NCBI RefSeq assembly: GCF_910592395.1
Contig: NC_088308.1
Location: 16,819,501-16,883,500 of the forward strand
DNA length: 64,000 bases
DNA from: Lineus longissimus
Taxonomy: Eukaryota > Nemertea > Pilidiophora > Heteronemertea > Lineidae
Reading direction: 5' to 3'
Shown here: positions 1 through 14,319 of the stretch, piece by piece
Layout: each line of letters opens with the position of its first letter
How positions within the stretch are numbered: the stretch's first letter is position 1
The notes under the pieces: generated by a model
Database searches by the model: none
What the model was told of the DNA's origin: nothing
What the model saw: only the letters and a program-made list of their open reading frames with translations
Made by a program: the position numbers and the translations under genes

Positions 1-3000
1 ATCAGGTAAGTTGTGACATGGATTCTACTTTTATCACCTTTGTTTTGACGGAGTCGAGATATAACTCATGGCGTGTATAAAGGCCTATCTCCACAAACCC
101 TTTATGACGCGTTTTGAAGTTTTAGACATCATGTGGTTTCCGGAGGGCTTTCTTCAACAGTATCGTACAATGAATTAATGTTATGAATGAAAACAAAAGG
201 AGCGTAATCGCAGAGTAAAACGTTTAAGGCGAGATACACCTTATAAATCCGGAAAGAGAACTTCGCACGAAGGGAATGTATCATGAATCTGTGACGGGTG
301 ATGTAGCCGATTTTGTCTTACTTGTATAACGCTTTTATTGTTTACTAGATCTTAGTGTTCACAATGCGAGCAATAGCGAAACAGTAAGCGTATCTCCTTC
401 TGCAATCTTCATTGCGATAGTAGCGTTTTAATACTCAACGCCAACGTCACTGCCAACACTTGTCGAGCAACTGGGTCCTACCGGCTCTGACATGAAGAGT
501 ACAAGAAATGCATTTAGACCAGCCATTTTATAGCTTGGATCACTTGTTATGTTCATCGACTAGAGTGCGACATGATGCAATCTTACCCTGATACTAGCAC
601 ACCATGACACGATCAACTACTTGCATGAGATGTTCTTGAAACGCCAAGGGTTTGTTAATGAAAGCGCAAATCCTTCCTCAGAATTTTTACCGGAGAGTTC
701 AAAAACCGCCGGCCGTATTTCTATCGTGCACTTCTGGATATGCTTCTTTTAGACTTATCGCATACTAGGTAAATTTCCCACGTGAAGAAGAAAGAGTTTT
801 TTACGAGGAAAACGAGTTGTCTAATGCTGACAGGAATCATTCTTACTTGAGTCATGCTGCATGATAAAATATTGTTGGATCTTATTTTTCTTTTTTTCTT
901 TCACGGTTACCTGGCGTCTTGTTCTCATGCTTCAGATCAGAACAAGTTGCTTCCAATTCCCCGCTGATACTAACATACATGTAGTTGGTTAACCGGTGTA
1001 CGAGAGTCTCTTTATATTGCATTCGCACATGTACATATGACATCGCGCCATGCCGATGATGTGTCGATCTCACCGACCACATTGACTCGTCATCGGTCAC
1101 GTCGCCATCATGGGAGCAATGCGTCACGGGTTTTGGCCAACTTTATAATACGTATCAAAATTGGTCATTTCAGAGGCTGCTACGGCTATTAAAGTGCTAT
1201 GAGCGCAACACAGAAAAATCACAACAATTTTAATCTAAAAACCTTCTCCTTCCCAATGGTATGCCTTGAATGATTGATTGATGCGACCATGGAAAAAGAG
1301 GAAAATGGGAAAGAAGAGTGGTAAATTTACCGTAACATTTTGTCAATAATTAAAAAGTATGGATCTCAGGTATAAAGGAAGGTGTTTCTCAACATGCCGT
1401 TCTTCTCTTCTGATGACTGAACCGTGACTTGCCTATCTTTAGGAAGGTTTCAGATAAACAGCAAGTTTGTTCAACTCTTATCGTCTCTGGGGAACTCCGT
1501 TACACCTCGAGATGCTCAGGTGTACATTCGCTAACCCTACATGATACTTTAGTTCAATGGTAGCGGGCGGGGTGCCTGTCTCTGTGCATTCTACCATGCG
1601 GCTATGAGGTAAGGAAATACAAAGTATCGCATGTGCCAAATATTCGACGGACCAATTCCAAGTAGGTTGGAGCACTTCTGTGGTGACCTGATGCCGATTT
1701 CCCGAAATTCAGAGTTTCTTATTCTACCATATGCAGCTTTCAACCCATCGTGTCGCATGTTTCGAATACATTTGATTTTGACTTACACCAGCCCACTTTC
1801 GCATGCTCAAGCTTCGCTTTTCCACTGCACCAGCTAATAGTGCACTGTAGTGCAACGTCACAGCCAAACGTATTTTTCATCGGCTGTGAAATTTCAAACT
1901 TTCCAACAACTGATCCCCGACAGATACGTCGTCTCTGCTCAGAGACTTAAAATTACTGGCAATATGATATGATGAATCAAACTAAACGCTACAGCTGGAT
2001 TGATTCTAACACTGCTCTGCACCCAGAAATACGGAAGTCATCAGCAAGCTATACTTAGATTATAAGCGTGTTTTTTTCTGTTAGGAAAATAGCCGATTCA
2101 CCATGCCGCAGACGGATGAATTGCTGTATATCTGACTGCATGCTAGAAAAATAATTCATTACTTATCATTTTCACCCCCGGATGAACGAAACTTCACATA
2201 ATTATATATGGGCTTAGTACAAGCGGTTGTGATATGTTCTACTTTGATCTCCTTAGAAATGTGAAGCGAAACAAAACAACCCAAACAACATGGGCCGAAA
2301 AAACTAATAATCATGAAGAAGTCGCGAGTATTGAGAAAGGTGACGAGGAAAATTAGGACTGATGTTCGCTCCCTGGGCATGCGCTTCATGGCTAAAAAAT
2401 GAGAGAAAAATATCATACCTTGTCTCGTTCTGATAAAAATGGAAAGTGTGTACTGAAATTATCTCTGAAGTTTCTCTCCGGCACATTCCATTTGCATTTT
2501 TATCTCAGTTGCTATTTCTTTGAGCCAGTGTTAGTGATTTGCACCCGAATGTACACTACATGGTCTTCTTCTCCGTATACATTGCCTATCTAGGCTTGGA
2601 GCTTCTGTTATCTCACTCAACATAGTTCTTTTGAGAAAGAGTATCTCATAGTGGGAATGGAAACCAGGTCGTACGAAAGCGCATTCAGCCTACGTACGCC
2701 CCCCCCCCCCTCGATGCGGGCTGCGGTGTTTGCCGCTGATACTAAAGCATTTACATGTATATAATTTTCATTCTTATTGTTGAATCTTCAATAGTGGTTT
2801 AACCTTTCATCTAGACTCCGTCATTTAAGAAATTTTTCCGGAATGCTTTACATCACTGCCCACATCAAACACGCAGATAATGAAGCCCAGTTGTATTCCT
2901 GGCCTTCCATTATAGGTAAATTACAATAAAGAAGACACTGACGGAAGAAACTGCATTCTCCTTAGAATAGCATCCACATGTACTTTGATAAGATCACTGA

Positions 3001-3240
3001 CATGACTGAAATTGGTACAAATTTCTCCTATCAAAAGATCACCTACATCTTCGTCTACCTACATGCGTTTTGCGTGTAACTCGATGAAAGCTTTTCTAGG
3101 GATCGTTTTAATCTTATCACACAAGAATACTAAATATGCTTTCATGGCGGCCATCTTGCATTTCAAAATGGCTGGCAAAAATTAAAAAATCAACTGTATC
3201 TTTTAAAAGGAGGCAGACTGGTTATAGCAGATCGGATTGT
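1..3240. other. Non-coding stretch, no gene seen
   Basis: Open frames here are short (under 90 codons), overlap on both strands and lack convincing splice borders or protein-like composition. The only notable structure is a C12 run at 2699-2710. I see no RNA gene. Confidence 0.5.
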
Positions 3241-3274
3241 ATAGTACCCCCAAGTATATGGCACGGCTTAACCC

Positions 3275-3400
3275 GCCGGCCATGAGGGAATTTATGGCCC
3301 AGTGGTTGGCGCGTTGGCCCGAGAGTGGAACTTAAGCAACGTTGAGCGCGGTCAACCTTTGGATCGGTGACCGGCGCGTACAATACACGGATCAATCGGT
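3275..3400 (+). repeat. SINE-like element with 5S rRNA-like core
   Basis: The stretch from about 3327 to 3390 (taagcaacgtt, then ggtcaac, then ttggatcggtgaccg, then aatac) follows the order and spacing of the internal control region of 5S rRNA (A box, intermediate element, C box ttggatgggtgaccg). Immediately upstream, tggcccagtggttggcg resembles a tRNA-type A box. Too many mismatches exist for a functional 5S gene, so a polymerase III-derived SINE is the better reading. The 3' limit is uncertain; the tail may run to about 3530. The 5S resemblance is from memory of the consensus. Confidence 0.45.
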
Positions 3401-5495
3401 CTTCACAGTGGAGTCGTCGCGTAGCCTATAAGAACGACATGAAGGAAAGCCCGGAAGGAAAGCTGCTATCACTAGTAACCGAATTTGAACTTCCACAGCC
3501 ACTTCAAATAGCGTGAAGAGTGCATGTCTATGGAACTTGATTCCGCCAAACCTTGAAATTCATCTCAACCTTTAACAGTTACAACCCAAAGGTTTACCGC
3601 CGTAATTGACCATCGATAAGGAGGAGCTATTGAAGTGAAACCACCTGCTTCACTGTGTACCTGCTATGTTACTATGGCTTGCTTGCTAACCGGCCAATAA
3701 ATTCCTCCTATAGGATCACGGAGAAAGAAAAATAAAGGTTCAGCTAAAATTATCATCGGTTATTTGCATGAGGAAATCTTCATTTTATTTTGTATCAGGC
3801 AATTGTTTTCAATTGGATAGTTGTAGATATTGTTGACGTAATTCATTATACAGTCAACACATCAAGAAATTATTGAAATCACGAATGAAGCTGAAATGAA
3901 TGCCATTGCAAGTGCATTTCTTTCCCAACCTGAGTGGGGATCCCCCCCCCCCCCCACTGGTCATAGCACTGACCTTAGCCTACATCATTTATCAAGGTAA
4001 TTTCCCTCCAAGCTTATGCGGAGATTCTCCCCACAGCACTACTAATCGTTCATGTAGTTTATCGCATTGTCTTGTATTTCCATTCTCCTGCAGTGCTACA
4101 TGAAGATAGCCACCTAAAACCTGTGCCAATTGGAAATTAAAGAGAAGAACAATATGGAACGTACTCTAACATTTTTCCCACTGTTATCTAAACAATATCG
4201 AAGATGCTTAACCTTTCAAAGCCAGTCTCATGCGCGCTATGGCATCGGATAAGCGTTTAACGAGCACGAGTAGCATGTGGAAGTTGCAGAAAGGGTTTTT
4301 GCACAGATTTGTGTCTTATTTCCTGGATTGTATGAAAGTCACTTAAGGGTTATCCAGACGTTTTGGATAGAGTTGTGAAGTACCTTACTCTTGTCTCTTC
4401 GTCACTTACTTTCCCTCGCAAGAGGTATGTAGTACTAGTGTCATGACGAAAAGGGATTACCATATAACTACCGTTATTTTGTACTCAGATCTGGTCCTGT
4501 CCAGTACAGAGCCTCTGTTCTGCAATGTGCTCAACCTCAAATTGTATTCCGAATCCTATTTAGGTAGCAAAGACATAGGAATCCACCGTATTCGAGTGTT
4601 ACTATATCTAATTATGCATCCTAGTCTTACTTCAGATCAAATTTTATTGGATTTCAGGAAGATTTGAAGATTTTTGTTAACTGAGTCACAGGTGGCAGCA
4701 TAGAAGTCCACCCGGGAGGAAAAGGAGTTGGAATAGGCTGCCTTTAAAGCCTCAATAAATCACAGCTTAGTTACAAGACATCTCGAATGAGAAACATTCC
4801 CCATATCTTCTTAAGTACGTGAGAGCCAATCATCTACTGCCCCTCTACTTCCAGGTTCCTTCCATGATCGCAGCCAATTTCGGATGTCATTCTCGCTTCG
4901 GAGACTTAATGACTTTCGCTAACATTTCCATCCGTGAATGTTTCGTCTTTCGTCAAGTGCAATCCGTGGAAGGAATTCTGCCTGTAGGGAAAAGTTAGCA
5001 AAAGCTTTAGGTAGTGTACATACAAGATTCAACATATCAGGCTCAAGTGTTCCTACACACTTAGCAAGGTAGGTCTCTACTTTTAACTTCTTTTGATTTT
5101 CTTTATCGAGCTGCGCAAGATTCTTTTGAAAGGAACACGTATATTACCAGACAGTACATCGTTCTTGTACAACGTTATGAAAAAAGCCTGTCAGCCTCAC
5201 AATTTATCTCTTTTGACTGAAAAAGTGAAAGCATGCATTTTGTATCTAACATTTCAGTAAGCCAGTGTCTGCAGCAGTTGGAGTGATTTTGTTATGATAC
5301 CCATTCTGAGATCAGGCTTTTGATACTCCTACCTCGTATCCCAAAATATCGAGAGGCGGAGTACATTTAAAACCACTGGTTTTGTCAGGATGTATAATAC
5401 CATTAAAACCTTTCTAAGAGGTCGATGATCAGGTATAGGTCTTGCATGCAAGAACGTGAGATATCTTTGAAAAGATTATTGATGTAATGTAGAAT

Positions 5496-5536
5496 AAGCT
5501 ACCCACTATTACAATAATTGTAATAGTGGGTAGCTT
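5496..5536. repeat. 41-nt perfect palindrome
   Basis: Two 20-nt arms (left arm aagctacccactattacaat) are exact reverse complements around a single A at 5516. It is followed directly by an AT-only inverted repeat, gtatttaat at about 5539 against attaaatac at about 5571, giving two adjacent potential hairpins. Confidence 0.9.
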
Positions 5537-6200
5537 GTGTATTTAATTAAATGTATTTAATTATTAAATACATTTCTTCACATGGTTTTATGGACTTCAT
5601 GTGTCCGATCGGTAGTGCGGCGAGGGTGTTTCAAGTTCAAGCACGTACCCGTTCAACTATACTCAAGTCCCGGAGAAAAGTAACGAGAATTGTTCCAGCT
5701 GATGATAATCTGGCTGCGTGATCTTTCAAACCATGTATCAGATAACCTGGTAGACGATATTTCATTTGTTTTTCTCAAAGTCAATCTTTTCTGCAATAAC
5801 CTTTTCTAATATTTTACATTCGGGTGAATTTATGCACTTGTGTTCGTCATGGCAGACTGGTGTGAGTTATTGAAGTCAGGTGAAGCAGGGGAACAGCAGG
5901 TAGACTGTGATTTCTAATCTCAACCGTATCTCGAACCTAGAAGTAGTTCGAAAATCAATGCAAGTGGAGGCCCTAACCACATACTACATGTAGCTGCATG
6001 ATAGTCCTCCTCCCTTCCTCAAAACGAAAAGTTGTTTTCATACAGTTGGTCAAAGTTCTGATGCATATGGCTGCAACCAGCATACACAAGCTGTGACTGC
6101 TTACAAACTGTGTCCCAAGTACATGTACTTGTGAGAGGTGCTCACCTTATTTAAAAATCGTTCGGTTACGTTAGTACTCTGGATGGAAAGAAAAAATGCA

Positions 6201-6220
6201 ATCTGGTTCCGGAACCAGAT
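6201..6220. repeat. 20-bp perfect palindrome
   Basis: The sequence atctggttccggaaccagat is identical to its own reverse complement. No neighbouring gene gives it an obvious role. Confidence 0.9.
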
Positions 6221-9200
6221 CCAAATAACTTCTATTGTTTGTAAACAGTAGTAATTCATCTTTTATTTTGGGGGTGATTGTTGGATAAACATACACGCCA
6301 CTTGCTTAGTGACCAATCCACCTTGAAAGATAAAAGATAAGCACTGTATCGCTTTGTTGTTGTTGAGAAAATAGCAAGAAAGTGGAGATGCTTATACCTG
6401 GGGTTGCTCGCTCACTGGATTTTTTCTTGAACTGCCGATATCATGATCAGTTCGGGGTATTTGTCTGGATTTTTTCACGACTTCGCACGGTCATAAAAAA
6501 CGTGTTTTTCATGCAGATGTTGGTCCATGCGTACACTGATGCAGCAGGCTAAAGACTTGAATACCTTATTATCAAGAAAGTACAGGTTCATTTAGTTCTA
6601 TTTACGCAGCTGACATCTTACTTGAATCAACAGTAGAAACTCATAAGGGGGTTAAAAACGTATTATTACGGCGAGCGTTGTTTCCCCTTAAACTTTGCGA
6701 ACGAACCATATCACTCTTGTGTAGCGAGGGAATAGTACATCTTTCTCGCAACCTCCGTCTTTCACTATATCACTACCAATTCCCAAGGTAAGTGTTGTGC
6801 CAAAGGCAAATACTTCTGTGGCATTCCTTGTTTTTATCAGGTTTTGTGCGTTTTGTTGCATTTCTGGCTGCTGAAAGAATGTTCAGGTTGCTAGAAATAC
6901 TGACCCTATGAGGATCCTACGCATACTGCTCTATTCTTCTCTAAGTCATTCAAACCCTTTGGAAACCCTCTTCTTTCAGACGCACAGTGGCTGCATTAAA
7001 ACTTATATATGGGCAGAGACATGTATTCATCCACAGGCGGAAGTGGCACATAGTCCGTACTAAACTATGAAGCTGTGATAAATACATGACTGTGATGGGC
7101 GAAAGTGGATTTATTCTTCAATCTTTGGTGGATTCTTAATCTACAGAGCCAGGCCATAACAATGATATCCTTTTTGATAATTAATTTATGGAAATATTGT
7201 GTCACTGGCCAGTTTAGAACTTGTATTCTAATAGGCCCATATCAGTCCGCGAGTGGCGATTTGATGGCAATCCTGTACACAAATCAATTTTTCTCAGGCA
7301 ATCGGTATTGGAATGTTTTGAATTTTTACTGTTATTTTGATAAAAGCCTCTTCATAACACATATAAAATTTGTGGGAATTAAAGCACCTTTGGTGTACTC
7401 TTTTCACCAACCTATGTTCATTAAAATGTACACAGAATGTACACGCTGGCTAATAGAGGTCTCTGGCCATATGAACATTATCTGTCATGATGTCGACTTG
7501 GCAACGTGGTTTTCTGATAAATTATATAAATGCTTCCTGTTAACTGAGTGTCATGTGCGATCGCCGATCAAAATTTAAGAGTTATGTCTTGACGAATGGC
7601 ATGACTAGAAATCTCGATGAATTCATTCTTTTCTTCAGATGGTATAGCCTACATCGGAGCCGACAAGGCATAACTTTTTGAACAGGTGAATCGTTGTACC
7701 AATAAGCTTGCCAACACAAAAAAAACGGCAGTCATAACCACTGTACTTCTAAGGCTGTAGGTACAGTGCAGTACAGTCTCATATCTAAGGTTGTTACTCT
7801 GTCATCTTTCTATATAGTTTGCAATGCTCAGTGATATGTTTGGATTGCTTCAAGCAGCTTCTAAGCTCGCATACTCGTTGTGAGAACCGTTCTGTCGGTA
7901 GAGTGTCAATGGCTACTGGGGATGGTAAGGCGTTTGATTTCTGGTAAGTTCGATGATACTTTCGTGCCGATTGGTAGGCCACTCTTTCGTCATCAGAATT
8001 GTTCAGGACAGTTCGTTTTGGGTCTTGGATACGTTTGGAGTGGCACTAGCGCCCTCTGCTCCCGCTAAAACGGCCCTGTCGGTTGTTATTGTGAATCCTC
8101 AAGAATTGCGTTTGTCCACACTGTTCAATCAACATTTTTCACAGGTCGACAGAAAGCAGCTTCACTTTGGCACATTTGGGTCAAAGACCCGTCTGCTGCT
8201 CCTCATAACCTGATGCTGAAAAAACTGGGTATATATAATATTATGAATTACATTAAGGCACAGTATAAAGTTGTGTGTGGTCTCATTAATTTCACTCTTG
8301 AGGTGGTAAGGGTAAAAGGTGAACAGTTATGTATGTTTGCTTTGGGCATTTAAGAATGTTGATTACTGCTTAATCATTCTTAAATTGATTTGCTATAAAA
8401 CTCACAGCCTACGATGGAGAGCATTATTTGTCCTTCAGGAATCACCGGATTTTTTTGATAGCATTGGCCGGTAGGTGTCTTGTTCTTGCCAAATTTCCCT
8501 TTCGATTTTCCATATTTTTGCATTCGGCTCCTGTCTACAATGTACGTTCTGTGGTTTATCCTAGTGTATCCAAATCCTTCTTCTAGCGGGTTATGCTGAA
8601 TTAGAAAGGAGCAAGAACACCGGTATGCATAGTCTCTGGTTAATCATATGATTTATTGGAACATGTCAAAGTCTTCTCTGGCTCGGTGGCTGGTCGCTTT
8701 TTAAACGACATATAATTGAAAGTTCAGCGGGCAACGGGTCCTCGGTCATTAGCATGCGTGGTAGGTCTTCCTTGGCTACATGGCCATGCAGGTTCCGGTT
8801 AATTGGTAGAGCTGCGAGTGCAAAATTTTATTATCCCAACTTTTTTTTCACCTTTCTCTCATAGCCATCCAGAGCCATCTCACAACAAAACTAGGAACTA
8901 TGCAATTGGAAAGGCACCCGTATCATCGTTTACCCCTAGTGCCTCGATCGAAGTTAGTTTTGAGTTTTCTTCCTAGATGTCAGTCTTCTGTCTGATTCGA
9001 TAGAGTAAAAAGAACTGAAAGACACCAGGTAGCCAAAGCAACAAAGTAACTTGATATTCATCGGCAAATCAGTAGGCAGCAGCACGAGAAGATTAACCCT
9101 TAGTTTTACAGTATAGTCCGTTATCAGAAGAAACTCACTCACTCGCGGAGGTGTCTATACCTCCGTCCTCAAAAAGTGCGATAGGAGGAGCAATGAGGCA

Positions 9201-12200
9201 TCTTCCAATCGACAGTATCCCCGAGGTATCTTTAAGAATCTGGGGTTGTTCCCAATATTTCATTGTTCACTTCCATACAATAGACAACTGGAGAGATCGT
9301 GAGTTTTCACTAAGGAGAAACACCGCAAAAAAGTGTCAAACTATCTTTGAGCGTTCCAATACAATGAGGGGAAACCCACAAGGTTCACTGAAGAAAGCCT
9401 GCAGATTTCGTGATTTCGCCCATAGATTCAAAGCAGAGGCCCACAATCTGATAAAGTGGCAATTACAGAAAGAATGTGCCTCTAAGTGCCTAGACTCCGG
9501 CATGTTTACCTGATGATCGAACCGATCATTAATGTCTTTCATCTCACTGCATGGTTGCATCAAAACAAACCATGATGAATGCGTACAACGTTTACCTTGC
9601 AGCATCATTTGGTTAATTTCCAACTCTGCGGATGATAATTTCAACACTATCTGTCGATTGCAGATGCATGGCATGGATAGAAACTAAGAAACGAATATAT
9701 CATGAGACTATGCCTCTCCCTGGTCGTTTTCATCAACTCTGATATCAAACATATTTTAGTCACCTCGATCCGGGAGCCAAGAGGATAAAAATGAGCATAG
9801 ATTACATTTTATGCCTGCCTAGGGATGAGCTATGTTAATGGGCGGCTAGAGAAAAACCTGCAATGTGTTCGCTGGACTGGTTAGCTAGCTGCAATTTCAG
9901 ACGTTACCTTCTACAGCCTACAGCCTGACCACCTGTTCAAAACCAAATGCTCTAAAGTTTTATCCGAAACTGATATGCAAGTGATTGCTTACCCTTTGAG
10001 TAGATGTGTTGGGTGCAACATTAGTTTTATCATTGCCCTTTCCAAGCAGGACCAGCATTGAGTTGAAAGGTGTATTGAAATTTGTGGTTTTAAAAGTCAT
10101 AGAAAGCTACATGACTTATGAAATATTTCTAAGTGTTTCCGGGTATGGGAGGACTGAGTTCTTTTCTTATCCTCACCTGTCCTTGACCATGATCTTGACC
10201 TCGTTATAATTGAAAAGGGCCCATCGCATGCATCAGGCTTTAGAGCAATTTCACTGGGCTCATTATAAACTGCGAGGTGCGAAATCGCGAGATCGCGTGA
10301 TGAGTTATCATTATTTATTGCCCCAAGATTTTCTGTCTCGCTGGTGAATGACAAGCACCATTTCCGACGCTGCCGTGAACATCTTTATTGGGGCCGAAGA
10401 CAGTACAAAGGCATCTGTGCGGTTTGCGGCAGGCCTTGTACACTTCCACATTTGGAATATTTTATGCGAATTTGAGTCATACATGGTTGCTTCGATAGTA
10501 GAGTAGAGTAGCTTCAGTTTCACGGCAGCTATGGAATCTAAAAATTCAACAGGGAAAAATCGTCCACAACGGAAATGGTTTGTGACAGTTTACCTGAATC
10601 GACAAGAAAGCATCCTTATCGGAGGGGAATAAGAATAAGGATATCTCTCTACTGCAGCCTCGGTCTCATGAATGTTCGCCTTTTCAGCTTCCATATTTGC
10701 AGTACATTCTGTGGCGCATGGTACTCTCACCGAGGTTGGCATCTCGCGATTTCGCATTCAGCATCTCGCGGTTTATGATAAGCCATTTCACAGCTCTGAC
10801 TTGCACCTTACCTAAGGGAAGATTCATTGGGTGGTATATTGTCTCTGTTTTTGTTACACCCACCTGCACCTTCTGGATGATATGGCCAGGTTTAAAAATT
10901 CGTGAGTCATGAAACAATTGTTATCAACAAAAACAAGAAAAGAGGTTTGAATTTACTTCTAGGTTGCCAGCAATGTAATCCATATCATCCTGCCCATGGC
11001 AAGCGTGGCTTTATCTTCTCTCGTTAGAGATCCCTAGCCTCCCACCGATTTCTGCCAGTGAATTGCTGTCCTTTTTGCCAGTGATTCTGTCCTACATTTC
11101 GGAATGATGAGTGTTTCCCTAAATCAAATAAATCGCTCACCTTTACAGCTTTTGAAAGATATTGAGTGACAACATGGTGATCACCTGATCCTAATTCGAC
11201 CAATTAGTTCATTTGTTCAAGATAGAAAAAACGTTTTACAATGCGGTCATGCAACGCATGGCACCGGGAAGGTCAACATTCATACTCTTAAGTTTAGTCT
11301 TCTTCACGTCCGTGCTATAATCAAGTATGGATTAAAGAATGATTTACAGACGTACGTTTGCATTTTTTACTCAACATTTGCCATACGTCTCCATTTTTGA
11401 CATATTTCACTGGAACCGTTCAAAGCACATTCTTTGACCTGCACGAGCAATCAAATTTTAAATAGCATCCTCTTTCACTGCTGTAGGTTGGTGTATAATA
11501 GTAACCCATCAAACTAGGCTATGGCTTATCTCGCTTTCTTCGCCTGTAAACATTCTTTCTTATGCGCGCCAGTACAATCCGGATCTAGGAATAGTATACT
11601 TTAGGTAAGCTAGGGGAAAGCTGGTTCATTACACTTCCAGACCACCTGTTAGCTAACAAGACCATTTATACCATCGCTACTGTGAGAAAAAGTCATAACC
11701 CCACAATTCCTTTTGCAAAATCTACGATTAAGATGTATGAGTACTAAAAATGAGGAAAAATTGAATTCAAAAGCCGAGAGTATATATCCATACGAAGACT
11801 TTCAAGTGTGGTTGGTCTGCCAAAGTTTTACCTACCATCTCTTACGAGGTAAACAGTTTAGAACCACAGAATAGAAAAAACGGTGTGAAGCACAACAAAA
11901 CCGTTGACCTTGATCTCTGTTCATTTAGTTTTGGCGAATAAGAGAAATTAGAAGTAAACTGGAGTAGAAGGAAGTTTACCTATTAAAAGCAATGGGGCCG
12001 GCTGATTTATAGGCGCCAGATTGTTAACCTTCAGTAGATATCCTTAATTTCCTTTTGCAGTTGCTTCTAACATCAACTTAATGTGAGGAATTCTGATCGA
12101 TGAGGAAATGCTGTACCTTTCGCTCTCTCCGATGTGTGTGTACTCTGTCCAAGCCAGCATTATCTTCTTCAAACGTCATCAAAGGTCAATGCCGTTAGCG

Positions 12201-14319
12201 TGCACACTTTTGTACTTTTACACATACACATGCTGGGTAAAATAATTTCTATTCTATATATATCGAAGAGAGTCCGATAAGTGGACCAAATTCCTCGACA
12301 TCATCTTTGGGCTTAATGCCAGCGAAATATCACTCTGACTGACCCTCGTAATTTGAAGTCAATGCTATGTCAGATTGTATCAGATTTATTTATCAGTGCA
12401 CTATTTCTGCACTGTAGTGCTATAGGGCCTATTTTGTATTAAACTGTGTTGCAAGTTTAGAACAATTTTCCAATATAAATGATACATCCCATTGTTCGAA
12501 TGTATCCATTCATATATAAAGTAGCGTGCATCTTTAAGTTATGATTTTGTGTTTTCCAGACCCGTTTTTATGTGGAAATACTGAAAGGAAGTCTCCCTAT
12601 TATACATGTAGGACAACAATGATATTGTCATCAATGTCTATTCACGCCAGAAAAACGACCAAGATGACATTTGGCTCGAAAATGATATTTTGTGCAGTTT
12701 AAGCCCTCGGGCAGTGATGAATTCTGACCAGACGTAATCTACAAAATATATCCATTGCTAGTTTCCTTTTCGGATGAGAGCGGTTCTAGTTAGTGGCAAA
12801 ACACTTAATCTGCGCGGACGATGCAACCGTGGGAGTGAGTAGATGGTTGTATTCTTTCCAACATGCCACAGGGACAATATCGACACTCATTCTAGCAGGC
12901 TTAATAAATCGCGGATACAAAAAATGATTGGATGGTAAAGAAATAAGACTAAGAGAGAAGGTTTTACCACAATTGCTCCTTGATTAATTGCAAAAATGTG
13001 GTATCCAAAAAGAAACAGAGGTAAACAGCCCCACATACTGTTAACTTGGTAAATATTTTCTATAATATCTGCACACTGTAGCTGCATCTTAATTGTGTTT
13101 ATGTATAATGCCCTGGTTCTTGTTTTTCAGATCTACACGTATCTTGTTGGCAATATTTAAAAGATACAGTATCTTCTGCAACGTCTATATCAGTGCATGG
13201 TTATCAACATTATCTCCGGTTTTGCATCAGGATCCGTATTTCTCATTGCTTACACGGCAGCATCGTGCTTTATCTGCAGTTTGGATTGGTTTCATTGAGA
13301 GTATATTGGTATCTTGGCTGTCAGGGTAAGATTAGCGCAGTGGAGCCACAGCGGATGTAATAGCTATTCCCTCAACCTTAGCTCAAACAGCTTGTCCTAT
13401 CACCTATACTTGCGCAAATCAGCTACCTAAATATAGCTGCCCGTCGGAGCTCTCAGAGATCAGTGCAGGCCAAGTATAAGACCAGAACAGAGCAACGCTT
13501 TCGCTCAGGTTTCACATGTTTGCTATATCAAAGGAACTTTGATAAATTTGTTCTGGGAAGTGACAATTGGGGACCAGTGTCTAGGCAAGGCATAAGGATA
13601 AAGAGAAACACGTGAGTAGTGTTATTGTTGGCAATTTTCGTGTGAGTGATTACTGCGCGTTGTGGGTCATTGATGTTCCGTCAGTTATCTTCGAAACATG
13701 GCTAGGAGGAAAGTGGCAGCTTTGGATAAGTGGTAGTTGTGACAGGTAGTCATGATAAATACCCACTATTTCTCCTCGTGGTTTATAGAAACATATGGCA
13801 TGATAGCTTTGGGTGATTTCTCTTTCATTTCATAGCATGATAATAATCATTAAGGCTTACTGTCAGGTATATGGGCCATGGCTCCAACAAGATTTTTACT
13901 TCGTTGGTACCATTTTATACCAATCCCCTCTTAAACGATTCAACATGTAGCTATTTTATACTATTTCGAGAACGTTTTCGCTGTGAACAGTGACATGTTT
14001 ATAAGTATGAATGAGTTATCATTCAGGTAGATTATTTTAACTTACAAGAGTTCCTACGGAATAGGGTTTTCGTACACATCCCGCTGTATAATGAATGGAC
14101 GGGTACAGCTTACGGAGGTTGAATGTAAAACAAACATGTACTTTGGAATATATACGAGTATCAATTTATACCATCGTATTTATTAGCCGTTTTTTTAAAA
14201 CATATGTAGAAGGTTTGTATAGTTGGTTTTTGTATTTATGTACCAGGCGCGGTAACCCTGCAAAGGTCGAATCTAGTCTTCAAGTGTTTGAATTAAATGT
14301 CAGCAGTTTTGCGAGTGAT

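Larger units (their letters stand above)
3401..14319. other. Long gene-poor interval
   Basis: No gene is supported here. The longest open frame (7105-7578, 157 codons from a GTG) has no recognisable composition, and overlapping frames at 9151-9674 lie on opposite strands. Structures seen are a C14 run at 3942-3955, palindromes at 5496-5536 and 6201-6220, and a 16-bp inverted repeat pair near 10279 and 10741. A splice-like bounded segment at about 13131-13327 (ttgtttttcag before, gggtaaga after) has no convincing reading frame. Confidence 0.45.

Noticed and set aside
7105-7578. 157-codon open frame, the longest in the left third
   Set aside because: It begins with GTG, is AT-rich, has no recognisable motif and no splice or start context; length alone is not enough in AT-poor-stop chance terms.
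9151-9674. Overlapping 120-codon plus and 112-codon minus frames
   Set aside because: Neither has an ATG at its listed start with good context or a protein-like pattern; mutual overlap suggests chance.
13131-13327. Segment with strong acceptor (ttgtttttcag) and gtaaga donor
   Set aside because: The open frames are hydrophobic or contain stops, and I found no partner exons, so I do not call a gene.
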